A model generated the notes under the pieces. It saw only the letters and a list, made by a program, of their open reading frames with translations, did no database searches and was not told the DNA's origin. Position numbers and translations under genes: made by a program. A DNA stretch of 64,000 bases from a bacterium (GTDB lineage: Bacteria; Armatimonadota; Abditibacteriia; Abditibacteriales; Abditibacteriaceae), in NCBI GenBank assembly GCA_004172935.1, contig SDZD01000001.1, positions 1 to 64,000 of the forward strand, given 5' to 3'. Below, piece by piece: positions 46,673-57,339 of the stretch (its first letter is position 1; each line of letters opens with the position of its first letter).

Positions 46673-49393
46673 TCAATCATCGTCGTCATCGCGCTGCGTC
46701 GCGAGGCCATCTTTGGGGTTACGCACAGGATAAGGAGCCGAGCCTTTGCGGGCATTCCACAGAATACGATTCAGCAAATCCTCTGGGCACTTATCGGCCT
46801 CTTTGAGCGGTAACTTGGCCGACAGCAGAGCATAGCGGCGACGCAACGGATCGCGAATAGCGCTGGGCGCTGGATTCATCTGACTGAGGGGAACTTTGCT
46901 GGGTACAGCTTTAAAAGGGGTAAAGTCAGGGCGCGAAGTGAAGCAATCGGAAAGTGGCGTAGCGGCGGCATCCATCACGTTCATCGGCGGCAACCCCAAC
47001 ATCAATTCCATCGTGCGCAGTAACCCCGGTTGGTTGTACTGCGTGCTAACCACAGCGTGCCGTTTGGTGTACGGGCTAACAACATAAGCGGTAGTCCGAT
47101 AGGCGCTCACATGATCCCACCCTGCCTGTGGGTCATCTTCAATCGCGAAAATACAGGTGTCCTTCCAGAAACGGCTGTGACTGATCGCTTCCACAATTTG
47201 CCCCATTGCCAGGTCGTTATCAGCGATGTGTGCAGCCGGAGTAGGCGAACCCGCCGAGGTACCCGATGTGTGATCGTTGGGCAAGCAGATCAACACCATC
47301 TGCGGGAAAGTCCCTTTCTTCTCGAACTGCTTCAACTCGCCGATGAAGCGAGCAGCCCGTAAAACGTCCGGCACCTGCATATTCCAACCAATGGTATCGT
47401 TACACAGATAAGGCCGCAGCGATTCGACGGCAGGTGTTGAGCTAATTTTGGTGACTCGCGTATCGCGCAGATAGTCGTTCATGAAATCGGCAAAGCGCGG
47501 ACTGCCCTTGCGAGTCGCATCTTCCCAGCCTGTTGAGCCAATCGCGAACTCTCCGTAATCGCGCAATGTCTTGCCATGCCTGATGGCGTTATCCCAGATG
47601 AAACCCGACGGCGCATAAGCGAGGGCATCCACATCGTTATCTTCCATGCCATCGGGATAGCTGCGCGGGAATCCGGCGAACGAACGCTCCATGTAATCGG
47701 TGGCGAAACCCGTATCGGCCCATTGGTGCCCATCGGCGCTCAATACGCCCGAACAGTAGGTGTTATCCAACAGGGCAAATTCGCGCACCATCTTGTGCTG
47801 ATTGGGCGTGACATCGGCTCCAAAAATACACCCACTGGCATCGCCGTTTCCTTCTTTGATGTCGCCCAAAACCTGATCGTAAGTTCGGTTCTCCTTGATG
47901 ATATAAACGACGTGCTTAATAGTCGAAGGCTCGCCGACACGCTCTGGTACCGGACGCGGCGGTTGATTGGGTCGAGCGGGCAGTAACGCGGTATCAATGG
48001 TCGCCTGACGAGCATTCTCTAGCACGGCGCGCGTGAAACGTCCCATCTGCGGCGCGTCTGGCAACGGCACCAGCGAAAGCGTGCCGTTGTATTGATAGGT
48101 GTTGAATTTGGGGCCACGCCCTGAACCTGTGCCTTTGATGTTAGCGACACCAATCGTGCGCCGCTTTGCATCATAAACCACAGCCCCCGGAAACCAGCCG
48201 ACAGGAATTAAACCACGCATCTGGCTCTTGCCCGGTTTAAAACCAATCGAGGCCACTGCGTTACGCCCACCCAAGCACACGAACAGCGATTGTCCCGAAG
48301 GCGAAAAAGTGAGCGCATCTGGCACGGCCCCATAAAGGGCACCAAGCACTCGAAGCCCTATCGTTTCAACCAACTTATCGTCGAGAGTGTCGAATACAGA
48401 GAGCATGTCTTCGCCAGCATTGGCGACCACTAGGAAGCGCTTGTCCGGCGAAAGCACCATTGCACAGGCATGTCGCCCAAGAACTAGTTCGCGCTCGACT
48501 TCCCCATCTTTAAGGTCGATAACCGAAACCGAACCTTCGGATGCGATGAATCGTTTGCCATCCACGCGCACTTTCGTACCGCGCCCCGCAGGGCCAGTGA
48601 TGCTCTTTTCATCTGGGCGGCGCCCGCCCCAGTTGCTGATGTAAGCCTTATCGCCCGTCAAGACGACATCATAAGGCGCGACACCGACATCGAAATGGCG
48701 CAACACGCGCCCACCGACCGCATCCAACTCGAACAGGCGATTGGAGAGGTTGCCCGCCACATATAGCCGCGTTCCATCCGATGAAACCGCGAGGCCACAG
48801 GGAATTTCCTGTTGACGGCGAGGTAAGCCCGTTTTAGGCAAGTCGAACGAATTAAGGCCCGACACTTTGCCAGCAGCAACCTCAAAAACCTTCACGCTGC
48901 CATTCACGCTCGATAAATACAGCCGTGTGCCATCTGGCGAGAAAACAATTCCGCTGTAACTCAACTGCCCATTGGTATCAGGCTCCAAGATGTGTCTAGA
49001 AACCGGCCCCTCCGACTTGGTATCGGCGCCGCCTTTTACTGAAGGCAACGGCACACGTTGTAGCACCTCACCCGTTGCCAGATTCAAAACCACCAATTCA
49101 TGGCCTTGGCCCGCCGTCACCAACAAGCGCCCATCGGGGCTAAGAGCCAATGCCTGAGGCCGCATCCCCGGCAAAGCGATCTGGCGCCCTGCCGGAGTCA
49201 AAACCTGATTTTGTGGCAGCACGACTCCATCCTTATGCAGCCCAACGGTGGCGCGAGTAGAAAGCGCTTCTTTCCCAGCACTCGGCACATTCTCTTTCTG
49301 GGCCAAAGCCGGTTTAAATTGCCATGTCCCGACAGAAACGCCAGTCGCCACCGCTGCAACACCAAGAGTTTTTCTTGAAAGACGAAGCCTCAT
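46673..49393 (-). CDS. secreted beta-propeller / phosphoesterase fusion
   Basis: 906 residues with a signal peptide. The N-terminal 440 residues are a YncE-like propeller with repeats such as FSPDGTRLYLSSVNGSVKVF and LSPDKRFLVVANAGEDMLSVF. The C-terminal part is a phosphoesterase (phospholipase C/acid phosphatase-like): HVVYIIKENRTYDQVLGD, then CIFGADVTPN, SADGHQWADTGFATDY, CLPNDHTSGTSAG, and AIEDDPQAGWDHVSAYR. Probably a periplasmic or cell-surface phosphatase. It follows the GH20 gene by 38 bases in the same direction. Confidence 0.85.
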   Translation of the reverse strand: MRLRLSRKTLGVAAVATGVSVGTWQFKPALAQKENVPSAGKEALSTRATVGLHKDGVVLPQNQVLTPAGRQIALPGMRPQALALSPDGRLLVTAGQGHELVVLNLATGEVLQRVPLPSVKGGADTKSEGPVSRHILEPDTNGQLSYSGIVFSPDGTRLYLSSVNGSVKVFEVAAGKVSGLNSFDLPKTGLPRRQQEIPCGLAVSSDGTRLYVAGNLSNRLFELDAVGGRVLRHFDVGVAPYDVVLTGDKAYISNWGGRRPDEKSITGPAGRGTKVRVDGKRFIASEGSVSVIDLKDGEVERELVLGRHACAMVLSPDKRFLVVANAGEDMLSVFDTLDDKLVETIGLRVLGALYGAVPDALTFSPSGQSLFVCLGGRNAVASIGFKPGKSQMRGLIPVGWFPGAVVYDAKRRTIGVANIKGTGSGRGPKFNTYQYNGTLSLVPLPDAPQMGRFTRAVLENARQATIDTALLPARPNQPPRPVPERVGEPSTIKHVVYIIKENRTYDQVLGDIKEGNGDASGCIFGADVTPNQHKMVREFALLDNTYCSGVLSADGHQWADTGFATDYMERSFAGFPRSYPDGMEDNDVDALAYAPSGFIWDNAIRHGKTLRDYGEFAIGSTGWEDATRKGSPRFADFMNDYLRDTRVTKISSTPAVESLRPYLCNDTIGWNMQVPDVLRAARFIGELKQFEKKGTFPQMVLICLPNDHTSGTSAGSPTPAAHIADNDLAMGQIVEAISHSRFWKDTCIFAIEDDPQAGWDHVSAYRTTAYVVSPYTKRHAVVSTQYNQPGLLRTMELMLGLPPMNVMDAAATPLSDCFTSRPDFTPFKAVPSKVPLSQMNPAPSAIRDPLRRRYALLSAKLPLKEADKCPEDLLNRILWNARKGSAPYPVRNPKDGLATQRDDDDD

Positions 49394-49431
49394 AATTCAC
49401 ACCAAATTGTACTAGCCCACCAACTAACTCA

Positions 49432-51438
49432 TCACTTCGCCACGACCGAGATGTCGCCGTTGGAATCGTTGCCGCCATCGGCGCGCACACGGGCACGTAG
49501 CACAACCTTCTGCTTAGGAGCCAGCGTTGTCACCACGAAATGGTACACGTTGTCCTTCGTGGCCCCACCTGTCAATCCGGTATGTTCATCACGCCCCAAC
49601 ACCATGCCGTTTTGCTCCAGTTGCGCCCACGAGATGTCGAGGCGGTGCGTACCCTGCGTGTACTGAAAGGTCACATCGTAGGTGCCCGCTTTAGGAATGG
49701 CGGACGAAATATCCCACGTCTTCTCAGCCCACTCTTCGCCCACTTCGCCGCTCTTCCAAGTCGCGATGGGAGTGACTTCCACATCAAGCGGTCTGAAATT
49801 CACACCTTGAGCCTTCAAGCGCTCGACATGCGTTTCCAAGCGCGCGCGGAAATCGCCGTAATCCTTGACCTGCATAGGCGACCAGCCCGTTTCGGCCACA
49901 GCACAGGCGCGTGGATAGGCCATGTACTCCAATTTGGGCATATCCTTGATGTATTCGGCCCACAATTGCCCCTGCACACCGAGCAAAAAGTGTGCTTTGT
50001 CGGGCGCCAACGAAGCCGAAGGCTCGAATGAATAGGTCCGACGCAGCGGCACATAGCCTCCGATGGTTTCCGGCTCGGTGCCGCCTCGGCCCTGACCGTA
50101 ATCGAGGTAATAAGCGCTATTCGAGGCCATAACAACCGGATGGTTCTGGTTGGCGGCTGCTATCGCGCCGCTTTCGCCACGCCAACTCATAACAATGGCA
50201 TTAGGCGCTAGGCCACCTTCCAAAATCTCGTCCCAACCGATGAAATCGCGACCATGAGCATTAAGGAATTTTCCGACGCGCGTCGTGAAATACGACTGTA
50301 CGCCATGCAACTCCTTGATGCCGTTCTTGGTCATGAAGTCGCGCGCGAAGGCCGATTGATTCCACTGCGATGTGGGGGCTTCGTCGCCGCCGATGTGAAT
50401 GACTTTGGAGGGGAATATAGCCATCACTTCGCTCAACACATCTTCCAAAAAGGCGAAGGTCTCTTCTTTGGGGGCGAACGTATAGGGATGTACTCCCCAA
50501 CGGGTTAGCACTTTGGGAGCATAGTTGGGAATATCGGTGTTGCCCAATTGCGGGTAGGCAGTAATCGCGGCGGCGGCGTGCCCAGGAATCTCGATTTCGG
50601 GAACCACCGTGATGTGGCGCTGCGCCGCATACGCCACCACTTCGCGTGCTTCGGCCTGTGTGTAAAAGCCGCGATAAGGAGTGCCATCACCCTGATTTCG
50701 GGCACCCGCACGGGGCGACTCGGAGCGCACACTTCCGACTTCGGTCAACAGCGGGTACTTCTTGATTTCCAGACGCCAGCCCTGATCTTCGGTGAGGTGC
50801 CAATGGAAAGTGTTCATCTTCTGTTGCGCCATCAAGTCGATAAAGCGCTTGACATCGGCAACGGGGAAGAAATAGCGCCCCGAATCCATCATCAAGCCGC
50901 GCCACGCGAAACGCGGCTTGTCCTCGATGGTGACAGCGGGCATTTGCCACACGACACCCTTTTGGACTGTGGGCGCGTAGATGGCGCTCGGCAAAAGCTG
51001 GCGCATGGTTTGACCGGCATAAAACAACCCAGCGGGCTTTTGCGCGACCACGGTAATACGCCCTCGACTCACATTCAGACGATAACCTTCATCCCCCAAT
51101 CCAGAGTTGGGGTCGAGTTTGAAGGAAATGGAATCGGCCCCACGACCGTCAACGTGATCTTCGATGCGCGGCGTGAATCCTGTCGCGGGCGCCAACGATG
51201 CGGCGAAGAATTGGGCTTCGCGCACAGCATCAGCATCTTTTGCCTCAATAAAGACTCTATTCGACAGCGTAAAGACGCCCTTGCCCAACGTCATCTTCGC
51301 GGGGCGCGGCACTAATTGCGGGGTATTCATCGGATTGATAGTTCCGTTTTGGGCCAAAGCCCCAGTAGCAGTCCCGGCCAGAACGGTAACCAGCGGCAGA
51401 ACTGCGAAATAGGTACGTCGAGTCAGTAAAATTGACAT
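49432..51438 (-). CDS. secreted beta-N-acetylhexosaminidase, GH20
   Basis: 668 residues, signal peptide at the N-terminus. GH20b domain, then the catalytic barrel: KMNTFHWHLTEDQGWRLEIK and KVIHIGGDEAPTSQW, with the catalytic Asp-Glu pair in GGDEA. FIGWDEILEGG and a C-terminal beta domain follow. It removes terminal GlcNAc or GalNAc from glycans by substrate-assisted catalysis. The start is 11 bases after the stop of the GH36-like gene, so they form an operon. Confidence 0.9.
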   Translation of the reverse strand: MSILLTRRTYFAVLPLVTVLAGTATGALAQNGTINPMNTPQLVPRPAKMTLGKGVFTLSNRVFIEAKDADAVREAQFFAASLAPATGFTPRIEDHVDGRGADSISFKLDPNSGLGDEGYRLNVSRGRITVVAQKPAGLFYAGQTMRQLLPSAIYAPTVQKGVVWQMPAVTIEDKPRFAWRGLMMDSGRYFFPVADVKRFIDLMAQQKMNTFHWHLTEDQGWRLEIKKYPLLTEVGSVRSESPRAGARNQGDGTPYRGFYTQAEAREVVAYAAQRHITVVPEIEIPGHAAAAITAYPQLGNTDIPNYAPKVLTRWGVHPYTFAPKEETFAFLEDVLSEVMAIFPSKVIHIGGDEAPTSQWNQSAFARDFMTKNGIKELHGVQSYFTTRVGKFLNAHGRDFIGWDEILEGGLAPNAIVMSWRGESGAIAAANQNHPVVMASNSAYYLDYGQGRGGTEPETIGGYVPLRRTYSFEPSASLAPDKAHFLLGVQGQLWAEYIKDMPKLEYMAYPRACAVAETGWSPMQVKDYGDFRARLETHVERLKAQGVNFRPLDVEVTPIATWKSGEVGEEWAEKTWDISSAIPKAGTYDVTFQYTQGTHRLDISWAQLEQNGMVLGRDEHTGLTGGATKDNVYHFVVTTLAPKQKVVLRARVRADGGNDSNGDISVVAK

Positions 51439-51449
51439 AGGAGTTGGTG

Positions 51450-53945
51450 CTATTGTGGTTTGGCTTCAAAAACCAGAACTTCGAATGGTTGCAGCGAGAA
51501 CGTCGTGGTTTGACCGGCCCTCATCTGTCCGCTTTTATAATTTTGATCGGCGTAAGGTGAACTCAGGGTAAAGGCACTCTTGGCCCCCGAAGGCAACTCG
51601 AACACCGTCTGTGGGTCGAGCGCGATAGATTGTGGCTTATCCGAAGGATTGCGCAGCGCGAAAATGCCTTTGCGCGGCGCCCACGAAGCGTAACCATAAA
51701 CCTCAGCTTTCGAGGGGTCGCCGCCAATCCAGTGAGCATCGGTCAGCACATCGAAGTTGGCTTTCGACCACTTCGCCCCTGCTGCCACTTCGTCCCAACC
51801 TTCTTTAGTCATCAGTGAAGGGGTCAAATACAGCTCCTGCAACGAAGCCCCAGTAGCAAAGTAAAGCCGCGCGTCGTGCTTCAAATCTGGCCCCGCCACA
51901 GCGACCTCGCCGCCTTGATATTTGCGTCCCAACGAAATGCCGTGATGCATAATTGAGTTGAGCGGATACAGCGGCCCCGGCTTCACCACGCGGTTATACA
52001 GCTCTTGGTCGCGATAGGTCAGCCACTGTTCGCGCTTATTTCCAACTCCCGCCCAACCCATGTCGCCGCCAGAGCGCCACGTCGAGTCGATGTGATTGAG
52101 CCAGAACGGGCTTGGCCACGTTCCGACTGTCACGTTGATATACACATTTGGGTTCTCGTGGCGCAATTCGTTCGCGAGGCGAAGCAGTGCCAGAAAGTGC
52201 GGCGTTACTCCGGCTCCCGCCTTGTCCCATTTGAAGTAGTTGACGCCGTCCTCACGCATCATCTGTAGACAGCGGTCGCGATACCAGTTGTAATAGGGCG
52301 GATAGCTCAAATCGAGTTCTGGCCCTTCGACCAATCCTAATTTACGCGCGTTGTCGGTGCGCATCTTCGCTTCACCATATCCCCCCAGCGGCGAAATCCA
52401 CATGCCGAGATGAGAGTTACGCGCCTTCAATTCGGCCATGACGGGCGTGAAGCCCTGCGGAAACTTCTTCGCGTCCACGCCCCAGAAGGTGTTACGCGCA
52501 TCGTCCCAGCCATCGTCGATCACATACGAGTCGATGGCGACACCGCGCTTGCGCGTCATTTCCTCATCGAAGTCACGAATGGCGACGTTCAAATCGGTGG
52601 CATTCACAGCCTGAGCCAAATCGTACCAGCAGTTGTAATGCAGAAACGGCGACGAAGGTCGCGCCCGCTCGTGTTCGACGTAGTTCAAAACACTGCGGCG
52701 CAGTTGCCCCGGCCCATAAACGCCCGCGACCGAACCGAACTCGTAGGTTGCGCCCGCCTGAAGCGGCAAATTGCAAGGCACCGAAGTCTGCGCGCCATCG
52801 CTCGACTCGTTCTCGCCCATCGGCAATTCGGCGCCGAAGAACCAACTGTCCGTCGCCAATGGACTTCCCGGCACGGTGCCAATTTGCGTGGCTCCCGTAA
52901 CGGGGAAATTGACCACTTCGACGCGCGACAACGTGCCCGCCTCCCCTGTCGCCTTCACCATGAAGCGTTGGCGAACATAGTTGGCGCCATTGCGCAGCGT
53001 CGCGTGCCACTCGACCGAAAGCGGTTTGAGCGGATGGCGCAGCGTCGCCACCAACTCTTGCCCATCGCGCCCCTCGACGATACGCGGCGCCCCCTCTAAA
53101 CGGAACTGTGAAGCCGACAGGTCATACGACTTTGAGCCGGGCGTCTTCAACAAAGTCTCGCCTTCGGGAGTCGAAACGCTGAACTCGCCCAACGGCGCCC
53201 GCGCGTTCACCATCACAAAGCGACCATTGGGCCAACGCAACGCCAAACCCGGCCCCCACGATTCGCCTTGATCGGAGTCCTTCCACACCCGCGCCGAAAC
53301 GAGGTGCGTTCCAGCCGCCAGCGGCCACTGCGCGTACGCAGTAGTGTTAGCTCCGGCTTCAATGCTTATTCCGCTCCCTTGCACCTGCAACTTCGTTCCC
53401 GCACGCGGCGAGGGGAACAACGCGGGCGCTCCAGCATTAGCCACCGAAATCTCTTCGATGCGCGTTTTCCCAGCTTCTCCGACTTCGGGATAATCGCTGC
53501 CATCGGCTTTCAGACTCATCTTACCCACGCGAACCAGCGTCGGCTCGCCGAGGAACTGCGCGCGTGGCAACGACTGCAAGGTGCGCCACGATTTACCATC
53601 GCCCCACAACACAGTCAGCATTTTGTCGTCCCAACGAAAGCCCAGATACACACCGTCCTGTGCATTGGTGTTCGCGATTGCAGCCGTCGTATTCAAGCGG
53701 AAAGGTTCGCGCACGCCCGTCACCGTCGCTCCATTCAAACCGTCGCGCGCACTCACCAGAGAAAGCGTGCCTCCCTGCGCTCGCCACGACAGCGAAACAA
53801 CCGAGTTCGATAATGTATAAACGCCATTCGTTTGCTTAGCGCGCGCTTTCCCCGGCGCCTTGCCCGGAAAATCAACGGCCTGTGCCGGAAACAAAGGAAT
53901 CAAAAGCGCCCCCGCAATCAGAGGCAATAAGCAACGGTTTTTCAT
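51450..53945 (-). CDS. secreted alpha-galactosidase-like glycosidase (GH36/GH27 type)
   Basis: 831 residues from ATG 53,943-53,945; a signal peptide follows (LLPLIAGALLIPLFPAQAV). A beta-sandwich N-terminal part of about 430 residues precedes a barrel with YVIDDGWDDARN, LGMWISPLGGYGEAK, YFKWDKAGAG (probable nucleophile Asp) and WRSGGDMGW (probable acid/base Asp). The C-terminal domain is beta. Substrate not certain; alpha-galactosides are most likely. Confidence 0.8.
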   Translation of the reverse strand: MKNRCLLPLIAGALLIPLFPAQAVDFPGKAPGKARAKQTNGVYTLSNSVVSLSWRAQGGTLSLVSARDGLNGATVTGVREPFRLNTTAAIANTNAQDGVYLGFRWDDKMLTVLWGDGKSWRTLQSLPRAQFLGEPTLVRVGKMSLKADGSDYPEVGEAGKTRIEEISVANAGAPALFPSPRAGTKLQVQGSGISIEAGANTTAYAQWPLAAGTHLVSARVWKDSDQGESWGPGLALRWPNGRFVMVNARAPLGEFSVSTPEGETLLKTPGSKSYDLSASQFRLEGAPRIVEGRDGQELVATLRHPLKPLSVEWHATLRNGANYVRQRFMVKATGEAGTLSRVEVVNFPVTGATQIGTVPGSPLATDSWFFGAELPMGENESSDGAQTSVPCNLPLQAGATYEFGSVAGVYGPGQLRRSVLNYVEHERARPSSPFLHYNCWYDLAQAVNATDLNVAIRDFDEEMTRKRGVAIDSYVIDDGWDDARNTFWGVDAKKFPQGFTPVMAELKARNSHLGMWISPLGGYGEAKMRTDNARKLGLVEGPELDLSYPPYYNWYRDRCLQMMREDGVNYFKWDKAGAGVTPHFLALLRLANELRHENPNVYINVTVGTWPSPFWLNHIDSTWRSGGDMGWAGVGNKREQWLTYRDQELYNRVVKPGPLYPLNSIMHHGISLGRKYQGGEVAVAGPDLKHDARLYFATGASLQELYLTPSLMTKEGWDEVAAGAKWSKANFDVLTDAHWIGGDPSKAEVYGYASWAPRKGIFALRNPSDKPQSIALDPQTVFELPSGAKSAFTLSSPYADQNYKSGQMRAGQTTTFSLQPFEVLVFEAKPQ

Positions 53946-54044
53946 GGAGAATCGAATACTTCGTGACGACAACACTAACACCAGTTAGAGAATATTGTTG
54001 TACCAGAGTTGCACAACCCCAACCCTTATTTTGAGAAATAGTAG

Positions 54045-54074
54045 TGAGGCCGGACATGTACATGTCCGGCCTCA
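54045..54074. terminator. perfect 30-bp palindrome between glycosidase genes
   Basis: TGAGGCCGGACATGT and its complement with no spacer, 22 bases past the GH35 stop codon. There is no T tract, so it may be a weak terminator, a processing stem or a protein site. Confidence 0.5.
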
Positions 54075-54095
54075 ACGCACCCCAAAAACTCACGT

Positions 54096-56456
54096 TTACA
54101 ATCCCGGTGGTACTTGCGGGGTTACAAACACTCGGAAGTCTTTGATGCGCGCCGAAGCCGCAGCCGTGCCGGGACGCTGCAACATTCGTAACGCCGAAAT
54201 CGACACATCCTGCCCCAGATCAATAACGATCTGGTGCGGGTGTTTGGGCGCGTTCTGCCCCGACCACTGCGAATGCCAGTAGGTCGTCGGCTGCAAGTCG
54301 AACACGTTGTCGGCACTGCCATCCTCGGAAGAGAACTCTTCCGAATCGGCGTAAACGACCTTCCATTTGGTGCGTGCCATATCGTGCCCCGGTGTGTCCT
54401 GAACATACAACTCGGATAGCGCCGCGAAAGCATCGCCGGGATGCGAGTTCAGCGATTCGAGGGTCAGATAACGCCCGGTGGCCGGAGCCGGAAGCGCAAT
54501 CGTCTGCCATGCATCGGTATTGGCAAGCGTGCCCGAAAGTGTTGGCGTCAGCGTCGATAAATCGAGATTCTGCCCCGCTTTGCGGTGTGCCCTGCCCGGC
54601 TCGGCGTTCACCGTGTCCAGCATCGGCTCGGTCAAACCGCGCATTGTGGCTGCCGAAGCCCCCAAACCATCGCTCTCATAAACCACAACTTCGTTGCGTC
54701 CTGTTTTCAGCCACGGAGCGGGCACATATAGCGTCTGCTGTGGCCCAATGCGCCAGTAGCGCCCCAGATTGTGGCCGTTCACCCACACCACGCCACGATT
54801 CCACGCGCTGGTATCGAGGAAGGTATCGCCAACATTGGTCAAATCGAAAGTGCCGCGATAAAACGCCGGTTTGTCACTTTTGCCCGCCGTGTACTTGCGG
54901 CCTTTCCACACCGTATCGAGCGGCAACAGGTAATGCGACCAGCCCTTAATCTCGGTCGTGCCCGCATCGGAAACCAACTCGACGCGCTCGGTGATGCCCT
55001 TGCGGTCGTGAATATCGCCGCCATAGTTCACGCGCCCATACGAATCGACCAGAATATCGAGAACGCCCCCCTGAGCGCGAGCTGGCAAGGCCAAAGTAGA
55101 TTGGCCTCTGCGACGGTCGAGCGTGGCGATCTTCTGCCCGTTCAAATAGATGTGCGCGTAGTCATGCAAGTCACGCAACACCAGGCGGGCTTCGGGGCCA
55201 GCCGGTAATGTCGAGCGATACAACACACAGGCGTTAATCTGGTTCAGGTTCTCAAACGTCTGTGGCCGCTCCGAAACGATGGCTTTGGGCAATTTGTCGC
55301 CCATCAGTGGCGAAACTTCGTTCAACGCGAAAGGCGCCACCGTCACCACTGGGTTGCGGGCCGGAACGGGCGGCAAGGTTTCGCCCTCCTGGAGATATTT
55401 GGAAAACAACTCGCGAATCTGATGGAATTTGGGCGTATCCCAACCAGCCTCCGAAACCGGAGCGTCGTAGTCGTAAGAGGTGCTTTGCGGCGAAAAGGGC
55501 GGCGAGTTGGCTCCCGCCGTAAAGGCAAAACTAGTTCCTCCGTGCGCCATGTAAATCGAGAACGAGGCTTTGTTATCGAGCATCCACTTCAACTCATTGA
55601 CAACGTGTTCGGCGTTCCCGGTGTGGTGAGCGCGCCCCCACGAATCGAACCAACCCGGATAATACTCGCCGCACATCAGCGGCCCGGTCGGCTGAACTTT
55701 GCGAAGCGCCTCAAAGCACGCCTGCGGGTTCCCTCCGAAGTTCACTACCGCGAAGATGTCGTCGCGGTGATCGCGCGGCAACTGGCTCGGCCCGTCGCAG
55801 TGGAACAAAGGCACATCGAAGCCCGCTTCCACCAGATTATCGCGCACGATGCCCATGTACTCCTTATCCGAACCATAGGAACCGTACTCGTTCTCGACCT
55901 GCACCATCAGAATCGGGCCGCCATGCGTCACCTGTTGCGGCGCCAACTGCTTGCCCACCTGCATCAAATACTTTCGTACCGCTGCCAGATAGCGAGGGTC
56001 GCGAGTGCGCAGCTTAATGTCAGAAGTCTTTAGTAGCCACGAGGGGAAGCCGCCGAACTCCCACTCAGCGCACGCATAGGGACCGGGGCGCAAAATGACA
56101 TAAAGCCCTTCCTGCTTTGCCAGACGGCAAAATTCAGCGACATCGGCTTCGCCCGAAAAATTGAATTTGCCTTCCTGCGCCTCATGAGCGTTCCAGAACA
56201 TGTAAGCGCACACCGTGTTCAACCCCATCGCTTTCAACATCTGCAAACGATGCCGCCAGTAAGCGCGAGGCACGCGAGCGAAATGCATTTCGCCGCAGCG
56301 AATCTGAAACGGCTTACCGTTCAACAAAAAGTCGTTCGCCCCAATTCCAAACGGAGCCGATTTTCCCGTTGCGGCGGGCGCCGCTTCAACGGGCGACACA
56401 GTCGTAGCTAAAAGCGCAGTCGCCGCAACCAGCGAGGAAGCCAACAGAGTTTTCAT
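54096..56456 (-). CDS. secreted beta-galactosidase, GH35, with discoidin-like C-terminus
   Basis: 786 residues with a signal peptide. GH35 barrel: FQIRCGEMHFARVPRAYW, GLNTVCAYMFWNAHE, ILRPGPYACAEWEFGG, and the proton donor in MVQVENEYGSYG, the nucleophile in GEYYPGWFDSWG. Beta domains follow, then about 150 C-terminal residues with RYLTLESLNSHPGDAFAALSELYV and VIDLGQDVSISALRML, a F5/8 type C (discoidin) carbohydrate-binding module. Confidence 0.9.
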   Translation of the reverse strand: MKTLLASSLVAATALLATTVSPVEAAPAATGKSAPFGIGANDFLLNGKPFQIRCGEMHFARVPRAYWRHRLQMLKAMGLNTVCAYMFWNAHEAQEGKFNFSGEADVAEFCRLAKQEGLYVILRPGPYACAEWEFGGFPSWLLKTSDIKLRTRDPRYLAAVRKYLMQVGKQLAPQQVTHGGPILMVQVENEYGSYGSDKEYMGIVRDNLVEAGFDVPLFHCDGPSQLPRDHRDDIFAVVNFGGNPQACFEALRKVQPTGPLMCGEYYPGWFDSWGRAHHTGNAEHVVNELKWMLDNKASFSIYMAHGGTSFAFTAGANSPPFSPQSTSYDYDAPVSEAGWDTPKFHQIRELFSKYLQEGETLPPVPARNPVVTVAPFALNEVSPLMGDKLPKAIVSERPQTFENLNQINACVLYRSTLPAGPEARLVLRDLHDYAHIYLNGQKIATLDRRRGQSTLALPARAQGGVLDILVDSYGRVNYGGDIHDRKGITERVELVSDAGTTEIKGWSHYLLPLDTVWKGRKYTAGKSDKPAFYRGTFDLTNVGDTFLDTSAWNRGVVWVNGHNLGRYWRIGPQQTLYVPAPWLKTGRNEVVVYESDGLGASAATMRGLTEPMLDTVNAEPGRAHRKAGQNLDLSTLTPTLSGTLANTDAWQTIALPAPATGRYLTLESLNSHPGDAFAALSELYVQDTPGHDMARTKWKVVYADSEEFSSEDGSADNVFDLQPTTYWHSQWSGQNAPKHPHQIVIDLGQDVSISALRMLQRPGTAAASARIKDFRVFVTPQVPPGL

Positions 56457-56592
56457 ATAATTTCTGACAGCAGTTAGAAAGACGGGCCAATTTTCCCTGC
56501 TTCAAACATCTAACTACAATACAAAGACATTCCCTGTGTAACACAGTTGCGGCAAGCCGTGTGCTTTCTGCCCCCGAATATGACACATTTAA

Positions 56593-56618
56593 GGGCCAGA
56601 CGAAGATATATCTGGCCC
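56593..56618 (-). terminator. terminator of the SufR-like gene
   Basis: GGGCCAGA/TCTGGCCC stem with loop CGAAGATATA, 12 bases past the stop. It also separates the gene from the GH35 unit. Confidence 0.6.
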
Positions 56619-56629
56619 CCATTTCACTC

Positions 56630-57319
56630 CTACTCTTTGGTATCGACCAGCGGAGTAATCCGATAGGCACACCGTCTGGCCCCCGCAGGAATGTGTTCGG
56701 TGCGCTCGATATGTACATCCGGCCCCAGCACTTCCTGAAACACGTTCAATTCGGCTCTGCAAAAACCTAAACACGATGTCGCCGCCGCGCAAATCGGACA
56801 GTGGTTCTCCACCATCAAGAACCCCTCGCCCTCGCTCTCATACTCGGCCATGTAGCCCTCGCCGTCGCGAATTGCCGTTAACCGAGCCACCTTCTCTTCG
56901 AGCGACAAATCCTTCTCGCCAGCCAACCCCGAAAACTGTGTTTTGTATTCGGCGCGCGTTTGAATTTCGCGCGCCGCAATCAAGCGCTCAAGCGCATCCT
57001 CGCCCAATTCCTTTTGAATGGCCCCGATAAGTTGAACCGCCAATGCCGCATGGGCATTGGGAAAGCGGGCATTACCCGCATCGGTCAATTGCCAGAACTG
57101 CGAGGGGCGACCGACACCGCGCGATTGAGAAATCGCCTCCACCAACCCCTCTTTGCCCAGCTTAATCAACTGTTGGCGGGCCGCCTCGTCGGTGGTGCCC
57201 ACCGCCGCCCCCAGCGTTGCAGCGGTCTGCGCCCCGCGCATCTTCAACAGATACATCAATCGGTCGCCTACCCTCCCCTCGAAATCAGCTTTTTTATTTT
57301 CCAAGTTTTTCCTTGACAT
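56630..57319 (-). CDS. SufR-like winged-helix regulator with Cys cluster
   Basis: 229 residues. N-terminal winged helix (RGAQTAATLGAAVGTTDEAARQQLIKLGKEGLV). The C-terminal part has ENHCPICAAATSCLGFCRAELNVF and, about 20 residues on, AGARRCAYRI. This is the Cys pattern of SufR-type regulators that sense redox or iron through a 4Fe-4S cluster. It is transcribed divergently from superoxide dismutase over a 110-bp gap with a short inverted repeat, so it probably controls that gene. Confidence 0.75.
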   Translation of the reverse strand: MSRKNLENKKADFEGRVGDRLMYLLKMRGAQTAATLGAAVGTTDEAARQQLIKLGKEGLVEAISQSRGVGRPSQFWQLTDAGNARFPNAHAALAVQLIGAIQKELGEDALERLIAAREIQTRAEYKTQFSGLAGEKDLSLEEKVARLTAIRDGEGYMAEYESEGEGFLMVENHCPICAAATSCLGFCRAELNVFQEVLGPDVHIERTEHIPAGARRCAYRITPLVDTKE

Positions 57320-57339
57320 ATTACCCTCTGGTCTATTAT

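Noticed and set aside
52410..53099. Plus-strand frame of 229 codons
   Set aside because: Antisense to the GH36-like gene; His/Arg-rich shadow composition.
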